NCBI GenBank assembly: GCA_038237805.1
Contig: JBBRYI010000015.1
Span: 23,411-87,410, forward strand
Origin: JBBQFI01 sp038237805
GTDB lineage: Bacteria > Verrucomicrobiota > Verrucomicrobiia > Chthoniobacterales > UBA10450
Direction of reading: 5' to 3'
Length of the DNA stretch: 64,000 nt
Numbering within the stretch: the stretch's first letter is position 1; each line of letters opens with the position of its first letter. This document shows, one piece after another, positions 25,999 through 35,778 of this stretch. The translations under genes were made by a program, and so were the position numbers. The notes below the pieces were generated by a model, which made no database searches, was not told the origin of the DNA, and saw nothing but the letters and a program-made list of their open reading frames with translations.

Positions 25999-26020
25999 GG
26001 GCGGTTCACCGTAACCGCCC
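25999..26020 (+). terminator. candidate hairpin terminator after the trans-sulfuration gene
   Basis: GGGCGGTT and AACCGCCC form an 8-bp stem with a 6-base loop directly behind the stop codon at 25998. No T-run follows, so strength is uncertain. The convergent murJ gene ends at 26056. Confidence 0.4.
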
Positions 26021-26055
26021 GGGCGCGCGCAGGTATTAAGCCCGGACGATTGAAG

Positions 26056-27657
26056 TCAATCGCTCCTACCCAGGAACCGACGCCTAACGAGTGTCACAAC
26101 ATCGTGAACTTCGGCGACGCGCAGAAAATAGGCAGTGCCGAAGAATGCGATGCTCGCAACCGCTACGGTTACGCTGACTTCGATCGCTTTGTGCCAGACG
26201 CGTAGATCTTGCAGTGATTGAAAGAATATCCGTTGTGCCGCCAGGCAAACGAGTGCGAGCATCGTTCCCGCGATCACAATCTTGGCGAGAGTCGCGACCA
26301 GTGCGGTGGTTTCCAAATGCGTCGTATGTCGTCGCATCAGGAAATAAAGCAGAAGGAAATTCGTGATTGCCACCACACTCGTGGAAAGCGCGAGACCCTG
26401 ATGCCCCCAACCCCATTTAAATCGGAAGAACCAGTTCAATCCGAAATTCACCGCAATCGAAAATAAGCTGACGAGCATGGGCAGATTCCGTTTGTTGATC
26501 GCGTAAAACGCGGGCGCCAGAACCTTGACGCCCGAGTATCCAACAAGTCCGATCGCATAGAAGCGCAACGCGGAAGCAGTTTGTCGCGTCGCTTCGGCGG
26601 TGAAACGGCCGTGTTGATAAATGAGGCTGATGATTGGCTCGGCGAGAATGATCAGCCCGATCGCGGACGGAATGGTGAGAAGCAGCACGAGTCGCAAGGA
26701 ATGCGCGAGCGCGCCGCGAAACTCTGTCGTATTTCCCAAGGCAGCGCTGCGGGACACCAACGGCAACGTCACGGTCGCAATGGCAACGCCGAAAAGACCG
26801 AGCGGCAATTGCATCAAACGGAATGCGATGTTGAGCCAGGTCATAGGACCATCGCCTAACGAGGAAGCAAATCCGCTGTTAACGGCAACGTTTACTTGCA
26901 CCGCGCTGGCCGCAATCGTCGCCGGCCCCATCAGGGTGAGAATGGTCCGCACCCCCGGATCTCTCCAGTGGAAGTCGGGTCGAAATTTGAAACCGACGCG
27001 AACGAGCGACGGAACCTGCACGAGCAATTGCGCCAGACCACCGACCAAAGTTCCGAGCGCGAGACCGATCAAAGCGCGACTGCCGAAGTGTGGATCGAGC
27101 AGGTAACCGAAGCCGGCGCCGCCAATGATGGAACCGAGATTGAAAAAACTCGAGGCCATCGCGGGCATGCCGAAAACATTTTTCGCATTCAACATTCCCA
27201 TCGCGAGCGCGGCGAGTGAAACAAGCAGGATGAACGGAAACATGATACGCGTTAGCAGAATGGTGAGGTCCGCTTTGTCCGGCGCGAATCCGGGTGCGAG
27301 CACATGGATGAGGCCCGGCGCAAAAACGATTCCGAGCGCCGTGATCGCACTCATGAAGACGACGGTGAGGGTCGCAACTTTGCTCGCGAGCCGCCATGCC
27401 GATTGATCGCCCTCTTTGGCGATGCGTTGCGAGAATGTGGTGACGAATGCAGTGGAAAGCGCGCCTTCAGCGAAAAGATCGCGCAACATGTTCGGGGCGC
27501 GGAACGCGGTCAGGAACGCGTCCATGTTTTTGCTCGCGCCGAAGAGTGAAGCGAAAATGACTTCGCGCAGCAGACCGAGAATGCGGCTGCATAAAATGGA
27601 AATACCGACCACGCCGGTAGCGCGCGTGCTCACTCGCCGGCCTTGTGCGGTAGTCAT
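26056..27657 (-). CDS. murJ: lipid II flippase MurJ
   Basis: 533 residues from ATG at 27657; a longer open frame to 27753 is repeat-derived. About 14 hydrophobic helices of the MviN/MOP fold. N-terminal GVVGISILCSRILGLLREVI and FRAPNMLRDLFAEGALS are MurJ signatures, the latter with the conserved Arg and Glu of the central cavity. It flips lipid II across the inner membrane for peptidoglycan synthesis. Contains motif copies at 26082 and 26854. Confidence 0.93.
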   Translation of the reverse strand: MTTAQGRRVSTRATGVVGISILCSRILGLLREVIFASLFGASKNMDAFLTAFRAPNMLRDLFAEGALSTAFVTTFSQRIAKEGDQSAWRLASKVATLTVVFMSAITALGIVFAPGLIHVLAPGFAPDKADLTILLTRIMFPFILLVSLAALAMGMLNAKNVFGMPAMASSFFNLGSIIGGAGFGYLLDPHFGSRALIGLALGTLVGGLAQLLVQVPSLVRVGFKFRPDFHWRDPGVRTILTLMGPATIAASAVQVNVAVNSGFASSLGDGPMTWLNIAFRLMQLPLGLFGVAIATVTLPLVSRSAALGNTTEFRGALAHSLRLVLLLTIPSAIGLIILAEPIISLIYQHGRFTAEATRQTASALRFYAIGLVGYSGVKVLAPAFYAINKRNLPMLVSLFSIAVNFGLNWFFRFKWGWGHQGLALSTSVVAITNFLLLYFLMRRHTTHLETTALVATLAKIVIAGTMLALVCLAAQRIFFQSLQDLRVWHKAIEVSVTVAVASIAFFGTAYFLRVAEVHDVVTLVRRRFLGRSD

Positions 27658-27703
27658 TCGGCGAACAAAGAACAACGTCTCGAAGTTTACGAAAGCGAAA
27701 TTT

Positions 27704-27810
27704 CTGGGGAGCGCACGCGCCTCGCAATCGCGAACTTCCCTGTTTGAAGCCACCAGAGATTGTTTTGGCGGGGCGCCGAAACCCGCACGCGAGGCGCGTG
27801 CGCCCCCCAG
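27704..27810. repeat. inverted repeat family D
   Basis: GGGGAGCGCACGCGCCTCGC and GCGAGGCGCGTGCGCCCCCC are long complementary arms around about 65 bases. A second element with the same arms lies at 41678-41829. It fills the 168-bp gap between the DUF2339 gene and murJ. Arms resemble terminal inverted repeats of a small non-autonomous element. Confidence 0.8.
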
Positions 27811-27825
27811 AAGAGCCCTGCGCTG

Positions 27826-30698
27826 CTAATTCTTTTTGACGCTTGGCGCAAGAAAGCGCTGGTAGAGGAAAGAAGCGACAATCAAAATCAACGCCACACC
27901 AATAAACGCTCCGATGCGATAAAGTTGGTTCAAACTGCCGAGGTCGTGCAGGAATAATTTTGCCAGCGTGATGAGAAGGAGCCCTAATCCCGCGTAACGC
28001 ACCGCCCCGCTCTTCTGCTTCATCCCAATAAGTAGCAGGGCAAAAGCGAAGAGCGCCCACGCGATGGAGTAGGTCATGCCACGGGCGAAATTTCCGGAAA
28101 AGGAAAACGTCAGCATCGGACCGATGGAAAAATAATCCGCGATCTCGAGATTCAAAAGGAGAAAGGCGAGGATCGTGCCTAACGAGTAAAGTAACGGCCG
28201 AGCAATCTTTTCAGCAACGTTGTCACGGGCCGGCCCGAACAGTCGCGCCCCCGCCAGCGAACCAAGACACGTAATGCCGTAAGCATATAAATACCAATTC
28301 CAAATCTTCACTCCGCTGCGTTTGTGATATTCGAGAACGGCCGGATTGAGCGCGAGTCGCACGAAGGCGACGCACAGCAATCCCGCGCCGACCAACCGCA
28401 ATCCACGATGCGGTATTTTGCGGAAGAGCCAGACGAGCGCGAGACCTTCGACCGCCCAGCCTAGGGTAATCCATTCGCGATCGAATTGGATCGGGAAAAT
28501 CAGACTAACGAATAAAAACGCGGCGCCGCCTTGCCATGCCAGTCGCGCGTCACCGGAAGCGGGATCGATTTCCCGACGCTTGACCAGATACAAGATTCGA
28601 ACCCGTACGGGATGATGAAAGCGGCGGGCAAGAATCCGTTCTGCAATTGCGGGTAATCGGACGAAACCAATTCGTAGATCAACCAAAAATGAAGCGCGCC
28701 GGACACGGCGGAGACAGCCCACGGCAATTGCGCGGCCTTCGCGGCGAAAAAAGCATAGCCGATAAAGAGCAGCGCGAAGACGACGTACCAGCCGAATGGA
28801 ATTGCCGGGTTCAAGACGGAGAAATGGAGTGTGTGCCATCCGCGTTCAACCGCCCAAATGCCGAGGAGCGCAACGGCTGCAATCCAACTCACGCGTGAAA
28901 TGATCGCCAGCCCGAGAAGAAGAATTGCGAGCAGAAAAGCGACCGCCAGAATTGGGGTCGGGCTTAAGCCTGGCGATTTTGCGACCACCATAAGCAGAAG
29001 GAGAAACGGCATGCCCGCTCCGATCGGTGGAATTGCCTGCCTTGAAAGGTCTGTCCCACTCGTTAGGCGGCGCATGAGAAATATTCCGGCTGAGAAAAAG
29101 AAAATCCCGATAACAGCCGTGACGCCGAGAAACGCGTCGAGATCATCGATCCCAACGGAGCCGACTTCGAGCCAAAGCCCGGCTGCGATGAGCGTAGCAA
29201 GAAGTGCGATGACAACGAGCGGCGTCGCTGTCGTGCGCAACGCGAGACCGAGAACGACAATGTTAATTAGAAAAACGCTCAACCAAACCACCGGCGAATC
29301 TTGGTTGTGCCAGACACACAACCAGATCAGCACCAGCGGAAGGAGCGGAACGAAATTCTGCAATCGCCCGCGATTCGCTGGTACGACCGAAGCCTTCGGC
29401 CAAATCGCGAAACCGGCATGCAGAACGGCAAAAACCACGTAACTCCCAAGCCCCCACCGCAAAACCGACGCGTCGAGAAAGCCGGCGGTCCATCCGGCGA
29501 GAAGAGCGAAGACTGCGATGGCGGCGATTTCCGCGAAAAAGAAGAAGCCGGAAGCAATCGCAAGAAGTAACAACCCAACATCAGCCGCAAAAATAAAACT
29601 GAAGATGAAAGCGGCGCGCCGCGCAAGGGCTGGATAATCCGCGAGGATCCATGCCGCGAAGATGAGCGACGCAAATCCGCAAAGCGCAGCGGCCCATGCG
29701 GACCATTTTGCGGGCGTCGCGCTCTTTCGGCGCAGGAAAAAAATAAGGAGAAACTGCAATTGGAATCCGAGAAAAACGGTGAAGGCGGTCGTTGCTTTGG
29801 CGGCGTGGAAGAAATGCCAGGCCCACGCGAATTGCATCAAGACCGTGCCAAGCGCCGCGAGAAGGAGCAGGTGATCCCAGCGCTTGCGCAGCACGACCGC
29901 ACCGACGCCGAAGTTGAGCAGCGCAATGTAACCGAACAATCCGAGCGGATGATCTTGTCCGGTCGAAAGCAAAACCGGTGTCAGAAATCCGCCGAGCAAA
30001 CCGAGGATGACGACAACCTGCGCGTTGAGCACGACGGCGAGAAAAAATGCCACTATCGTGACGCACGACATGAGTGCGAATGCCGGCGTGAGCGAGATTA
30101 GATTATAGAAAGCTTCCGCTGCAAAAATATCGGCATAGAGAATGAGGATGCCGGTCGCACAAAGACTTTGACCCGGAACGCGATAATTTTTCTTCGCCGC
30201 GCGCCAGCCGGCAATTATCAAGCTCAACCCGATCAACGCACCAATCGCGATGCGCATGCGCGGCGTGATGAGATTGTTCTCGAAGGAATATTTTACGAGG
30301 AAGACAACACCGAGGAAAAAGACGAAGCCTCCGATCCACGCGAAAAGTTTTACGCCCATGAAAGCTTCCCAATCAATCGCGGCGCGAACCGGCGCCGGTG
30401 GAGGAACTGCAGGACGTGGACTCGTTAGGCTCGGAGCAGGCGCTGGTGCAGGCTTCGCGACAAATAAGGGGAGCGGTGGCGGCATTGCCCGTGTCGCCCG
30501 CGGCGTCGGAGCAGACTGACTTTCTTTCGCGACTGTTTCGCGAGGTTGTCCGACTTCGAACGCGCCAATGCGCTCGCTTAATTTTTTAATCTCCGATTCG
30601 ACTGCACGAAGTCGACTCGAGTTCGTAACCGACATCACGATCGGAAGAATCAACGCGACCAGCCCTAACAGAACTATCAGACCGATGAACATTTCCAT
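27826..30698 (-). pseudogene. DUF2339 multi-pass membrane protein, interrupted by a frameshift
   Basis: The N-terminal part (ATG at 30698) runs 30698-28500 and begins with a membrane helix, a short coiled coil (LRAVESEIKKLSERI) and a Pro/Ala-rich linker. About 20 or more membrane helices typical of DUF2339 follow. Sense is lost after FIIPYGF at about 28590. The true C-terminus continues in the next frame from ILYLVKRREIDP to the stop at 27826 (FDREWITLGWAVEGLALVWL). Joined, the protein would be about 955 residues, the normal DUF2339 size. A single base gained or lost near 28575-28600 explains it; whether real or a sequencing error is open. Its start codon overlaps the Nif3-like stop. Motif copies at 28177, 29058 and 30420. 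Confidence 0.8.
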
Positions 30699-31454
30699 CT
30701 AAAACCCCGTCGGATGATCGATAAATTCCCAGGGGATTTTGAACTTGGTCGACAAATGCGCGGCGAGCGCTTTTACGCCAAAAGTTTCCGTGGCGTAGTG
30801 ACCGCCGAGTAACAAATTCACACCCAGTTCCTCCGCGGCGACCGCGGCCCAGTGCGGCGCTTCGCCGGTAATGAATGTGTCGATACCTTCGCGCGCGGCG
30901 GCATAAATTTCTCCTCCAGCTCCGCCAGTGACGATTCCGATTGTCTTCGTTTCCGTTGGGCCCGCGCCCACGCATTGAACGCGGCCACTCAGACTCTGCT
31001 CGAGTCTGGCAATTAATTCTTCGCGGCGCACAGATGCGCTTACTTTTCGCCCGATGGGTTGGCCTTTCAGTTCGAGAAACGGTTCTGATTTTTCGAAGCC
31101 TAACGACCGGGCAAGTTGAATGTTGTTTCCGACTTGGGGATGCAGATCGAGCGGAAGATGTGCAGCATAAAGTGCGATGTCATTCTCGATCGCAAACTTG
31201 AGCTGCCGATGCAGAGGACCGGCGATCGGTTGCAGACCGGGCCAGAACATTCCGTGATGAACAAGAAGAAGATTGATTTTTCCTTCGGCTGCGGCCCTCA
31301 ATGTCGCGGTCGATGCGTCGACGGTGGCGCCGATCTTCGTCACATTTCCGGAATTCTCGATCTGCAATCCGTTCAAGGCATTCGGATAATCTTCGACCTC
31401 GACGATGCGGAGATAGTCGTTGGAATAACGAACGATATCAGAAAGCTGAGCCAC
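30699..31454 (-). CDS. Nif3-like dinuclear metal centre protein
   Basis: 251 residues, GTG start at 31454. Nif3/GTP cyclohydrolase 1 type 2 family: LLLVHHGMFW carries the His pair that binds metal, with further ligands in HLPLDLHPQVGNN and in GGHYATETFG near the C-terminus. Members form hexameric rings with a bimetal site; the cellular role is unknown. The single-domain form, without the inserted PII-like domain, is seen here. Its stop TAG overlaps the ATG of the DUF2339 gene by 2 bases, pointing to an operon. Confidence 0.88.
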   Translation of the reverse strand: MAQLSDIVRYSNDYLRIVEVEDYPNALNGLQIENSGNVTKIGATVDASTATLRAAAEGKINLLLVHHGMFWPGLQPIAGPLHRQLKFAIENDIALYAAHLPLDLHPQVGNNIQLARSLGFEKSEPFLELKGQPIGRKVSASVRREELIARLEQSLSGRVQCVGAGPTETKTIGIVTGGAGGEIYAAAREGIDTFITGEAPHWAAVAAEELGVNLLLGGHYATETFGVKALAAHLSTKFKIPWEFIDHPTGF

Positions 31455-31536
31455 GTTGATTCGTTTACGAATACCAAGCCGCTACTGCAACGCGAAAACG
31501 GCGATGCAAAGAAGTGCGTGACGGCTGCGATCGTCT

Positions 31537-32466
31537 TTACCGCAGCGTCCATGGACGAAAATAATCGAGTAAAATGAGACGACCGGGCAATTGCGCACGC
31601 TGGTAATCGCGCAGCACGCGCGGGAAATCAGTCATCGGCCCGAAAATAAATCCGCGATCGAGCGGCTGGAAAAAATTGTCCTGGTGGCTCGGCAAAATGT
31701 AACGCGGTCGCAATCGACGGACCGCTTCGATAAATCGCGCGCGCGAATCGGGTAATGCGACGCCGAGAATGGCGAGATCGACCGGGCCAACTTGCGCTGG
31801 CGGAAGAAGCGAAGGTCTTCCGCCGGAATCAATGTAGATACGCTTGCCGTCTGCTTCGATCAGGAACGCAAGCGGTTGGCCGCATTTCCAATCGGAGGCA
31901 CGTCGTGGCGGCGCGTCGTTCTTGCGTTCACCGGAAAAGGGAACACCAATCGGAAAAACGCGATCGTGCGCCGCCGCAAAAACGCGGATCGTCCAAGGAC
32001 CAACGCGACGCGAATCACCGGGCGCAACCAAATCACATCGGTTTCCGGACGCGCCCGCCGCTTTTGCCAACTCCACCGCTGTCTTCGACGCCAGCAAACG
32101 CGCTCCGGTCAGCCGCATGATACGCGGCACATCGAAAAGATGATCGATGTGTCCGTGAGTGACGAGAATTGCATGGACCCTCGGACGCAGAGATTGCATT
32201 CCTTCGGCGATGCGATGCTCGTTAGGCCGGACGCGCTGACCGAAAATGGTCGCCATTAATCCAACGCGCGAAAAATAGGGATCGAGAAGCAACACCTGAT
32301 TTCCAGCTTCGAATTGGTAGCCGTTCGTTCCGAGATACGTAATGCGAACGCCGCCGCCAGAGCGGCGCGATTGTTTTGCATCGACCACGACAAGGTTGGC
32401 GTATCGTTCCAAACCCGCGCCCGCAACGTGGGCAGCGAAAAAGAGACCGAGTAATACGCGCTTCAT
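31537..32466 (-). CDS. secreted or periplasmic MBL-fold metallohydrolase
   Basis: 309 residues from ATG at 32466 (MKRVLLGLFFAAHVAGAGL), a probable signal sequence. Metallo-beta-lactamase fold: ITYLGTNGYQFEAG, then ILVTHGHIDHLFD with the HxHxDH zinc ligands, and later ligands around IYIDSGG and LPSHQDNF. Resembles the UlaG/YycJ-like group of the family. Substrate unknown. The start is preceded by repeat family A, whose bases were read through in the longer open frame. Motif copy at 32217. Confidence 0.8.
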   Translation of the reverse strand: MKRVLLGLFFAAHVAGAGLERYANLVVVDAKQSRRSGGGVRITYLGTNGYQFEAGNQVLLLDPYFSRVGLMATIFGQRVRPNEHRIAEGMQSLRPRVHAILVTHGHIDHLFDVPRIMRLTGARLLASKTAVELAKAAGASGNRCDLVAPGDSRRVGPWTIRVFAAAHDRVFPIGVPFSGERKNDAPPRRASDWKCGQPLAFLIEADGKRIYIDSGGRPSLLPPAQVGPVDLAILGVALPDSRARFIEAVRRLRPRYILPSHQDNFFQPLDRGFIFGPMTDFPRVLRDYQRAQLPGRLILLDYFRPWTLR

Positions 32467-32478
32467 TATCTTCTTTCT

Positions 32479-32550
32479 GTAGCGGCGGTCTCTGACCGTC
32501 GCACAACTTATGCGGGGAAAAATGCGACGCTCACAGACTGCCGCTACAAT
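32479..32550. repeat. palindromic repeat family A (paired arms)
   Basis: TGTAGCGGCGGTCTCTGACC (32479-) and GCGACGCTCACAGACTGCCG with CTAC (to 32550) are complementary arms immediately 5' of the MBL hydrolase start, in a divergent promoter region. Confidence 0.85.
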
Positions 32551-32709
32551 AAGCAAAACTATGCTGCTTCGCCCGGGCCTGTCGATCACACAGGGTCAGC
32601 GCAGTCTTGACGAAAGCGCCGGAGATTGGAACGATACAAGCACGGGAGGAAATTTTTGGAATACACGGACGCACCACCGAGCGAAGTAACGCCTAACGAG
32701 TCGGAGACA

Positions 32710-33066
32710 ATGTCGTGTCCCCTGTGCGGCAAGACACTGCCGAAAGACGCGCAGAGTTGCGATCAATGCGACTGGACGCGCGGCGAGCCTTCCGAGGGAG
32801 CCGAAGGCAAAGCGAGCGATCTGGTCGCGCTACTTTTAAGTGTGCTCCCCGGATTGGGTCACGTCTACAAGGGACACAAGCTGATTGGATTCCTGCTCAT
32901 TCTCGGCGCACCGTTTGCAGTTGCGTTGTCGGCGTTGGCCGCAACGGCGACGGCCGGTTTTGGTCTCGGCCTGATGGTTTTCTATTGGTTCGCGGTCATG
33001 TTCCATGCGTATGCGATCTCGGATCGCGTGACGCCGGGAATCAAGGACGAAGGCGAACAGTATTAG
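32710..33066 (+). CDS. zinc-ribbon membrane protein
   Basis: 118 residues from the ATG at 32710, preceded by CGGAG at good spacing; a TTG-type start at 32626 is less likely. N-terminal Cys4 zinc ribbon (MSCPLCGKTLPKDAQSCDQC), then two membrane helices (about 45-62 and 65-95) with a short TM2-like GLGHVYKGHK turn. Function unknown; such proteins often act as small membrane adaptors. A GCCTAACGAGT copy (32691-32701) lies directly upstream of the ribosome-binding site. Confidence 0.7.
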   Translation: MSCPLCGKTLPKDAQSCDQCDWTRGEPSEGAEGKASDLVALLLSVLPGLGHVYKGHKLIGFLLILGAPFAVALSALAATATAGFGLGLMVFYWFAVMFHAYAISDRVTPGIKDEGEQY

Positions 33067-33098
33067 GCTTATTCGTTAGGCGAATGCTGCCTTCGCCT

Positions 33099-33224
33099 GG
33101 GTAGCGCGGCGTCTCGCCCGTATTGCTCCGCGTCTCGCGGAGCAAAATTAATCACGATGTCGCCGCTCAACCAACTCGCCGGACGAGACGTCCGGCACGG
33201 CGCGCGAGACACGCGCCCTACCCC
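33099..33224. repeat. GC-rich palindromic repeats between convergent genes
   Basis: GGGTAGCGCGGCGTCTCGCC at the left and GCGCGCGAGACACGCGCCCTACCC at the right are the imperfect outer arms, and TGCTCCGCGTCTCGCGGAGCA and GCCGGACGAGACGTCCGGC are internal perfect or near-perfect hairpins. Related to repeat families B/D by the GGCGTCTCG core. A motif copy (33071-33081) lies just before. Confidence 0.75.
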
Positions 33225-33226
33225 GA

Positions 33227-34285
33227 TCACGATAGCGCGCGCTGGATCTCCTCAAGGATTTCCTTAAGTCCGTAGCGGAATTTCCACGCGGGATAATGTT
33301 CCTGAAATTTGCGCACATCGCTGATCCACCAAATGTGATCGCCGATGCGATTGTTCTCCTCATAACTCCAGGATAATTTTCGGCCGCTGATTTCCTCGCA
33401 CATCTGGATCGCTTCGAGCATGGAGCAGTTGCTGTGTCGACTGCCGCCGATGTTGTAGACCTCGGCAATGCGCGGGGCGCGAATAAATTCGGCGAACGCT
33501 TCAACGAGATCGTAGCTGTGAATGTTGTCGCGCACTTGTTTGCCTTTGTATCCGAAGACGCGATACGGGCGGCCGCTCACGGCGCAGATCATTAAATAAG
33601 AGAGAAATCCGTGGAGCTCGGTGCCGGCATGCGCGGGGCCGGTGAGGCAACCACCGCGAAAACAAACTGTCGGCATGTTGAAATAGCGGCCGTATTCCTG
33701 CACCAAAATATCAGCCGCCGCTTTCGATGCACCAAAGAGCGAATGCTTTGTGTAATCGATGCTCATGGTTTCAGAAATTCCGGGCTCGTATTCGTGGCCC
33801 TTGGCAATTTCCCAACGCAGCGGCAGTTCATTTAGGGGCAGGCGATTTGGCGTGTCGCCATAGACTTTGTTCGTCGATGTGAAAACGAATGGTGCTTCCG
33901 GGCAAAAATTTCTCGTCGCTTCGAGCAGATTTAAAGTGCCGTTCGCGTTCACGGTGAAATCCGTTTGCGGATCGCGCGCCGCCCAATCGTGGGAAGGTTG
34001 CGCCGCGGTGTGCACTATCGCCGCAATGTCGCGGGCATTTTGTTTGAACAGATCGGCGATCGCAGTCGCATCGCGGATATCGAGATCGTGATGCTGATAG
34101 TCGGGGATCGTTTCTATTAGACGATCGCGCGTTTTTTTTGTGGAAGCTTCGGCGCCGAAGAACTGGCTGCGCATATCATTGTCGATCCCGATGACGCGCA
34201 TTCCCTCTTTCGCAAAATGTTTAACCGTTTCGGACCCGATCAATCCTGCGGAACCTGTGACAATGATTGTCCGAGCTTTTTGCAT
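33227..34285 (-). CDS. NAD-dependent sugar-nucleotide epimerase (CDP-paratose 2-epimerase-like)
   Basis: 352 residues. Extended SDR: N-terminal IIVTGSAGLIGSETV binds NAD, then FFGAEASTKKTRDRL as in CDP-paratose/tyvelose epimerases, and TSTNKVYGDTPNRLP. The usual catalytic YxxxK reads FGASK here (Phe replaces Tyr), while a nearby Tyr lies in SIDYTKHS. Homologues I recall share this FGASK form, so it may be a subfamily trait. Expected to modify a nucleotide-sugar for surface polysaccharide. pgl follows 3 bases upstream on the same strand, so the two are likely cotranscribed. Confidence 0.82.
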   Translation of the reverse strand: MQKARTIIVTGSAGLIGSETVKHFAKEGMRVIGIDNDMRSQFFGAEASTKKTRDRLIETIPDYQHHDLDIRDATAIADLFKQNARDIAAIVHTAAQPSHDWAARDPQTDFTVNANGTLNLLEATRNFCPEAPFVFTSTNKVYGDTPNRLPLNELPLRWEIAKGHEYEPGISETMSIDYTKHSLFGASKAAADILVQEYGRYFNMPTVCFRGGCLTGPAHAGTELHGFLSYLMICAVSGRPYRVFGYKGKQVRDNIHSYDLVEAFAEFIRAPRIAEVYNIGGSRHSNCSMLEAIQMCEEISGRKLSWSYEENNRIGDHIWWISDVRKFQEHYPAWKFRYGLKEILEEIQRALS

Positions 34286-34288
34286 AGC

Positions 34289-34987
34289 TCAGCCAGCCTT
34301 CCCAATAATCCAGGTAATTTGGCCGTTGACCGGCTCGACGCGAGCGGCAGGAAATGTGAGATCACCTCGCAGCACACCCTCGATCAGCTTCTCTTGCTTT
34401 TTCGCGTCAACGAGAAAACAAATGTGACGCGCTTGATTGATAAGGGGCAATGTGCAAGTCAGGCGCCAGGCTTGTAATTTCGGGACAAAGTTCGCGACAA
34501 CTTTCTGGACTTTCTCCTCGAGCGCGGCTGTTCCGGGAAAGAGCGACGCAGTATGGCCATCGTCCCCCAAGCCGAGCAGGATCAAATCGTGCCGGTAAAT
34601 TTGTTCACCGCGCTGGGTCGCGAGCAGATTGAGATGGTCCTGATATTCTTGCGCGGCCAATTTCGGATCGGCCTCCCCGCGCAGGCGCGCAATGGACCGC
34701 TCTGGAATTCCCGCCGGTAAAAACAGCGACTCGTTTGCCATGCGGAAATTGCTTTCCACGTCGTCGGGGGGGACACAGCGTTCGTCGCCAAAAGTAAAAT
34801 GCACTTTTTCCCACGGCAGTTCGCGAGCGGCACGCACAAAATTCTCATAGACCGGTTGCGGTGTTTTTCCGCCGGAGAGTGCGATGCGAAACTCATTGCG
34901 CTCCGCGAGCGACGTTCGCGCGTGACCGACGATAAAGTTTGCCGCGTCCTGCGCGAAGTTTTCGGAGTGAATAATTTCGCGGCTCAT
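34289..34987 (-). CDS. pgl: 6-phosphogluconolactonase
   Basis: 232 residues from ATG at 34987; a longer frame is repeat-derived. DevB/Pgl type of the NagB fold: FRIALSGGKTPQPVYENF near residue 40 and VHFTFGDERCVPPDD, followed by GLGDDGHTASLFPG, the catalytic His region. Hydrolyses 6-phosphogluconolactone in the oxidative pentose phosphate pathway. Glucose-6-phosphate dehydrogenase and 6-phosphogluconate dehydrogenase are not in the window. Confidence 0.92.
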   Translation of the reverse strand: MSREIIHSENFAQDAANFIVGHARTSLAERNEFRIALSGGKTPQPVYENFVRAARELPWEKVHFTFGDERCVPPDDVESNFRMANESLFLPAGIPERSIARLRGEADPKLAAQEYQDHLNLLATQRGEQIYRHDLILLGLGDDGHTASLFPGTAALEEKVQKVVANFVPKLQAWRLTCTLPLINQARHICFLVDAKKQEKLIEGVLRGDLTFPAARVEPVNGQITWIIGKAG

Positions 34988-34994
34988 GGATAAT

Positions 34995-35062
34995 GTGGGA
35001 GCGGCCTTTGTGCCGCGACTATCGGTCCGCGATGATGATCGGGGCGCTGAGGCCCCTCCCAC
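34995..35062. repeat. palindromic repeat family G
   Basis: GTGGGAGCGGCC and GGCCCCTCCCAC form imperfect outer arms, with GGCCTTTGTGCCGCGAC inside. Lies between msrA and pgl. A related sequence (GGGACGCTAAGGTCCCTCCCAC) is embedded in treZ at about 46294-46316. Confidence 0.75.
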
Positions 35063-35068
35063 TTTGCG

Positions 35069-35545
35069 TTAAATCGCACAATGCGATCGACCGCGCTTTT
35101 CGAGATAGCGCTGATGATATTCTTCCGCGCGATAGAACTTCGCCGCGGGTTCGATTTGAGTGACGACGGGACTGCGGAACTTCCCGCTTTTTTCCAGCGC
35201 AGCCTTGGAAGATTCCGCGATCGCGCGTTGTTCGGGTGAGTGATAGAAAATGACAGAACGATATTGCGTCCCCATATCCGGCCCCTGCCGGTTCAAGGTT
35301 GTCGGATTGTGGCTGCTCCAAAAGACATCGAGCAACTTCTCATAACTAACGAGAGCGGGATCGAATTCGACCTGCACCACCTCGGCGTGTCCAGTCTCGT
35401 CCGTGCAAACATTTTCGTAGGTCGGGTTCTCGGTATTTCCTCCGGCGTAACCAACGGCGGCGTCAGTCACGCCTTCGGTATTGCGAAACGTTGTTTCGAC
35501 TCCCCAAAAACACCCGGCGCCGAAGGTCGCTTTTTCAGTAGCCAT
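35069..35545 (-). CDS. msrA: peptide-methionine (S)-S-oxide reductase
   Basis: 158 residues. Catalytic Cys in FGAGCFWGVETTFR. GYAGGNTENPTYENVC, SSHNPTTLNRQGPDMGTQYRS and YHQRYLEK are MsrA-typical. Reduces methionine-S-sulfoxide in oxidised proteins. No signal peptide, so cytoplasmic. A C-terminal Cys (RGRSHCAI) could act in recycling. Confidence 0.94.
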   Translation of the reverse strand: MATEKATFGAGCFWGVETTFRNTEGVTDAAVGYAGGNTENPTYENVCTDETGHAEVVQVEFDPALVSYEKLLDVFWSSHNPTTLNRQGPDMGTQYRSVIFYHSPEQRAIAESSKAALEKSGKFRSPVVTQIEPAAKFYRAEEYHQRYLEKRGRSHCAI

Positions 35546-35647
35546 ATTTGCACGATGAAACGGGAATGGCCCTCGCGCAACAATGGCATATTATTGCCTA
35601 ACGAGTGGTGCAGTTATTTACGGTCTCCGGGGGCCGCAAAGAAATGC

Positions 35648-35752
35648 TGTCATCCCGAGCGCAGCGAGGAACCTTACAAATTCCGAGCCGTTTACTTCGG
35701 GGAAAAACGATCGGACACTCGCGAGATCCCTCGCGTTTGCTCGGGATGACAG
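35648..35752. repeat. intergenic repeat family C
   Basis: CTGTCATCCCGAGCGCAGCG and TTGCTCGGGATGACAGC are paired arms between msrA and fabG. A GCCTAACGAGT copy lies at 35596-35606 in the same gap. Confidence 0.85.
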
Positions 35753-35778
35753 CAAACAAAATCCCCCGTCTTAGCGGG

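Noticed and set aside
33067..33226. Small gene between the zinc-ribbon protein and the epimerase
   Set aside because: The interval is entirely palindromic repeat sequence.
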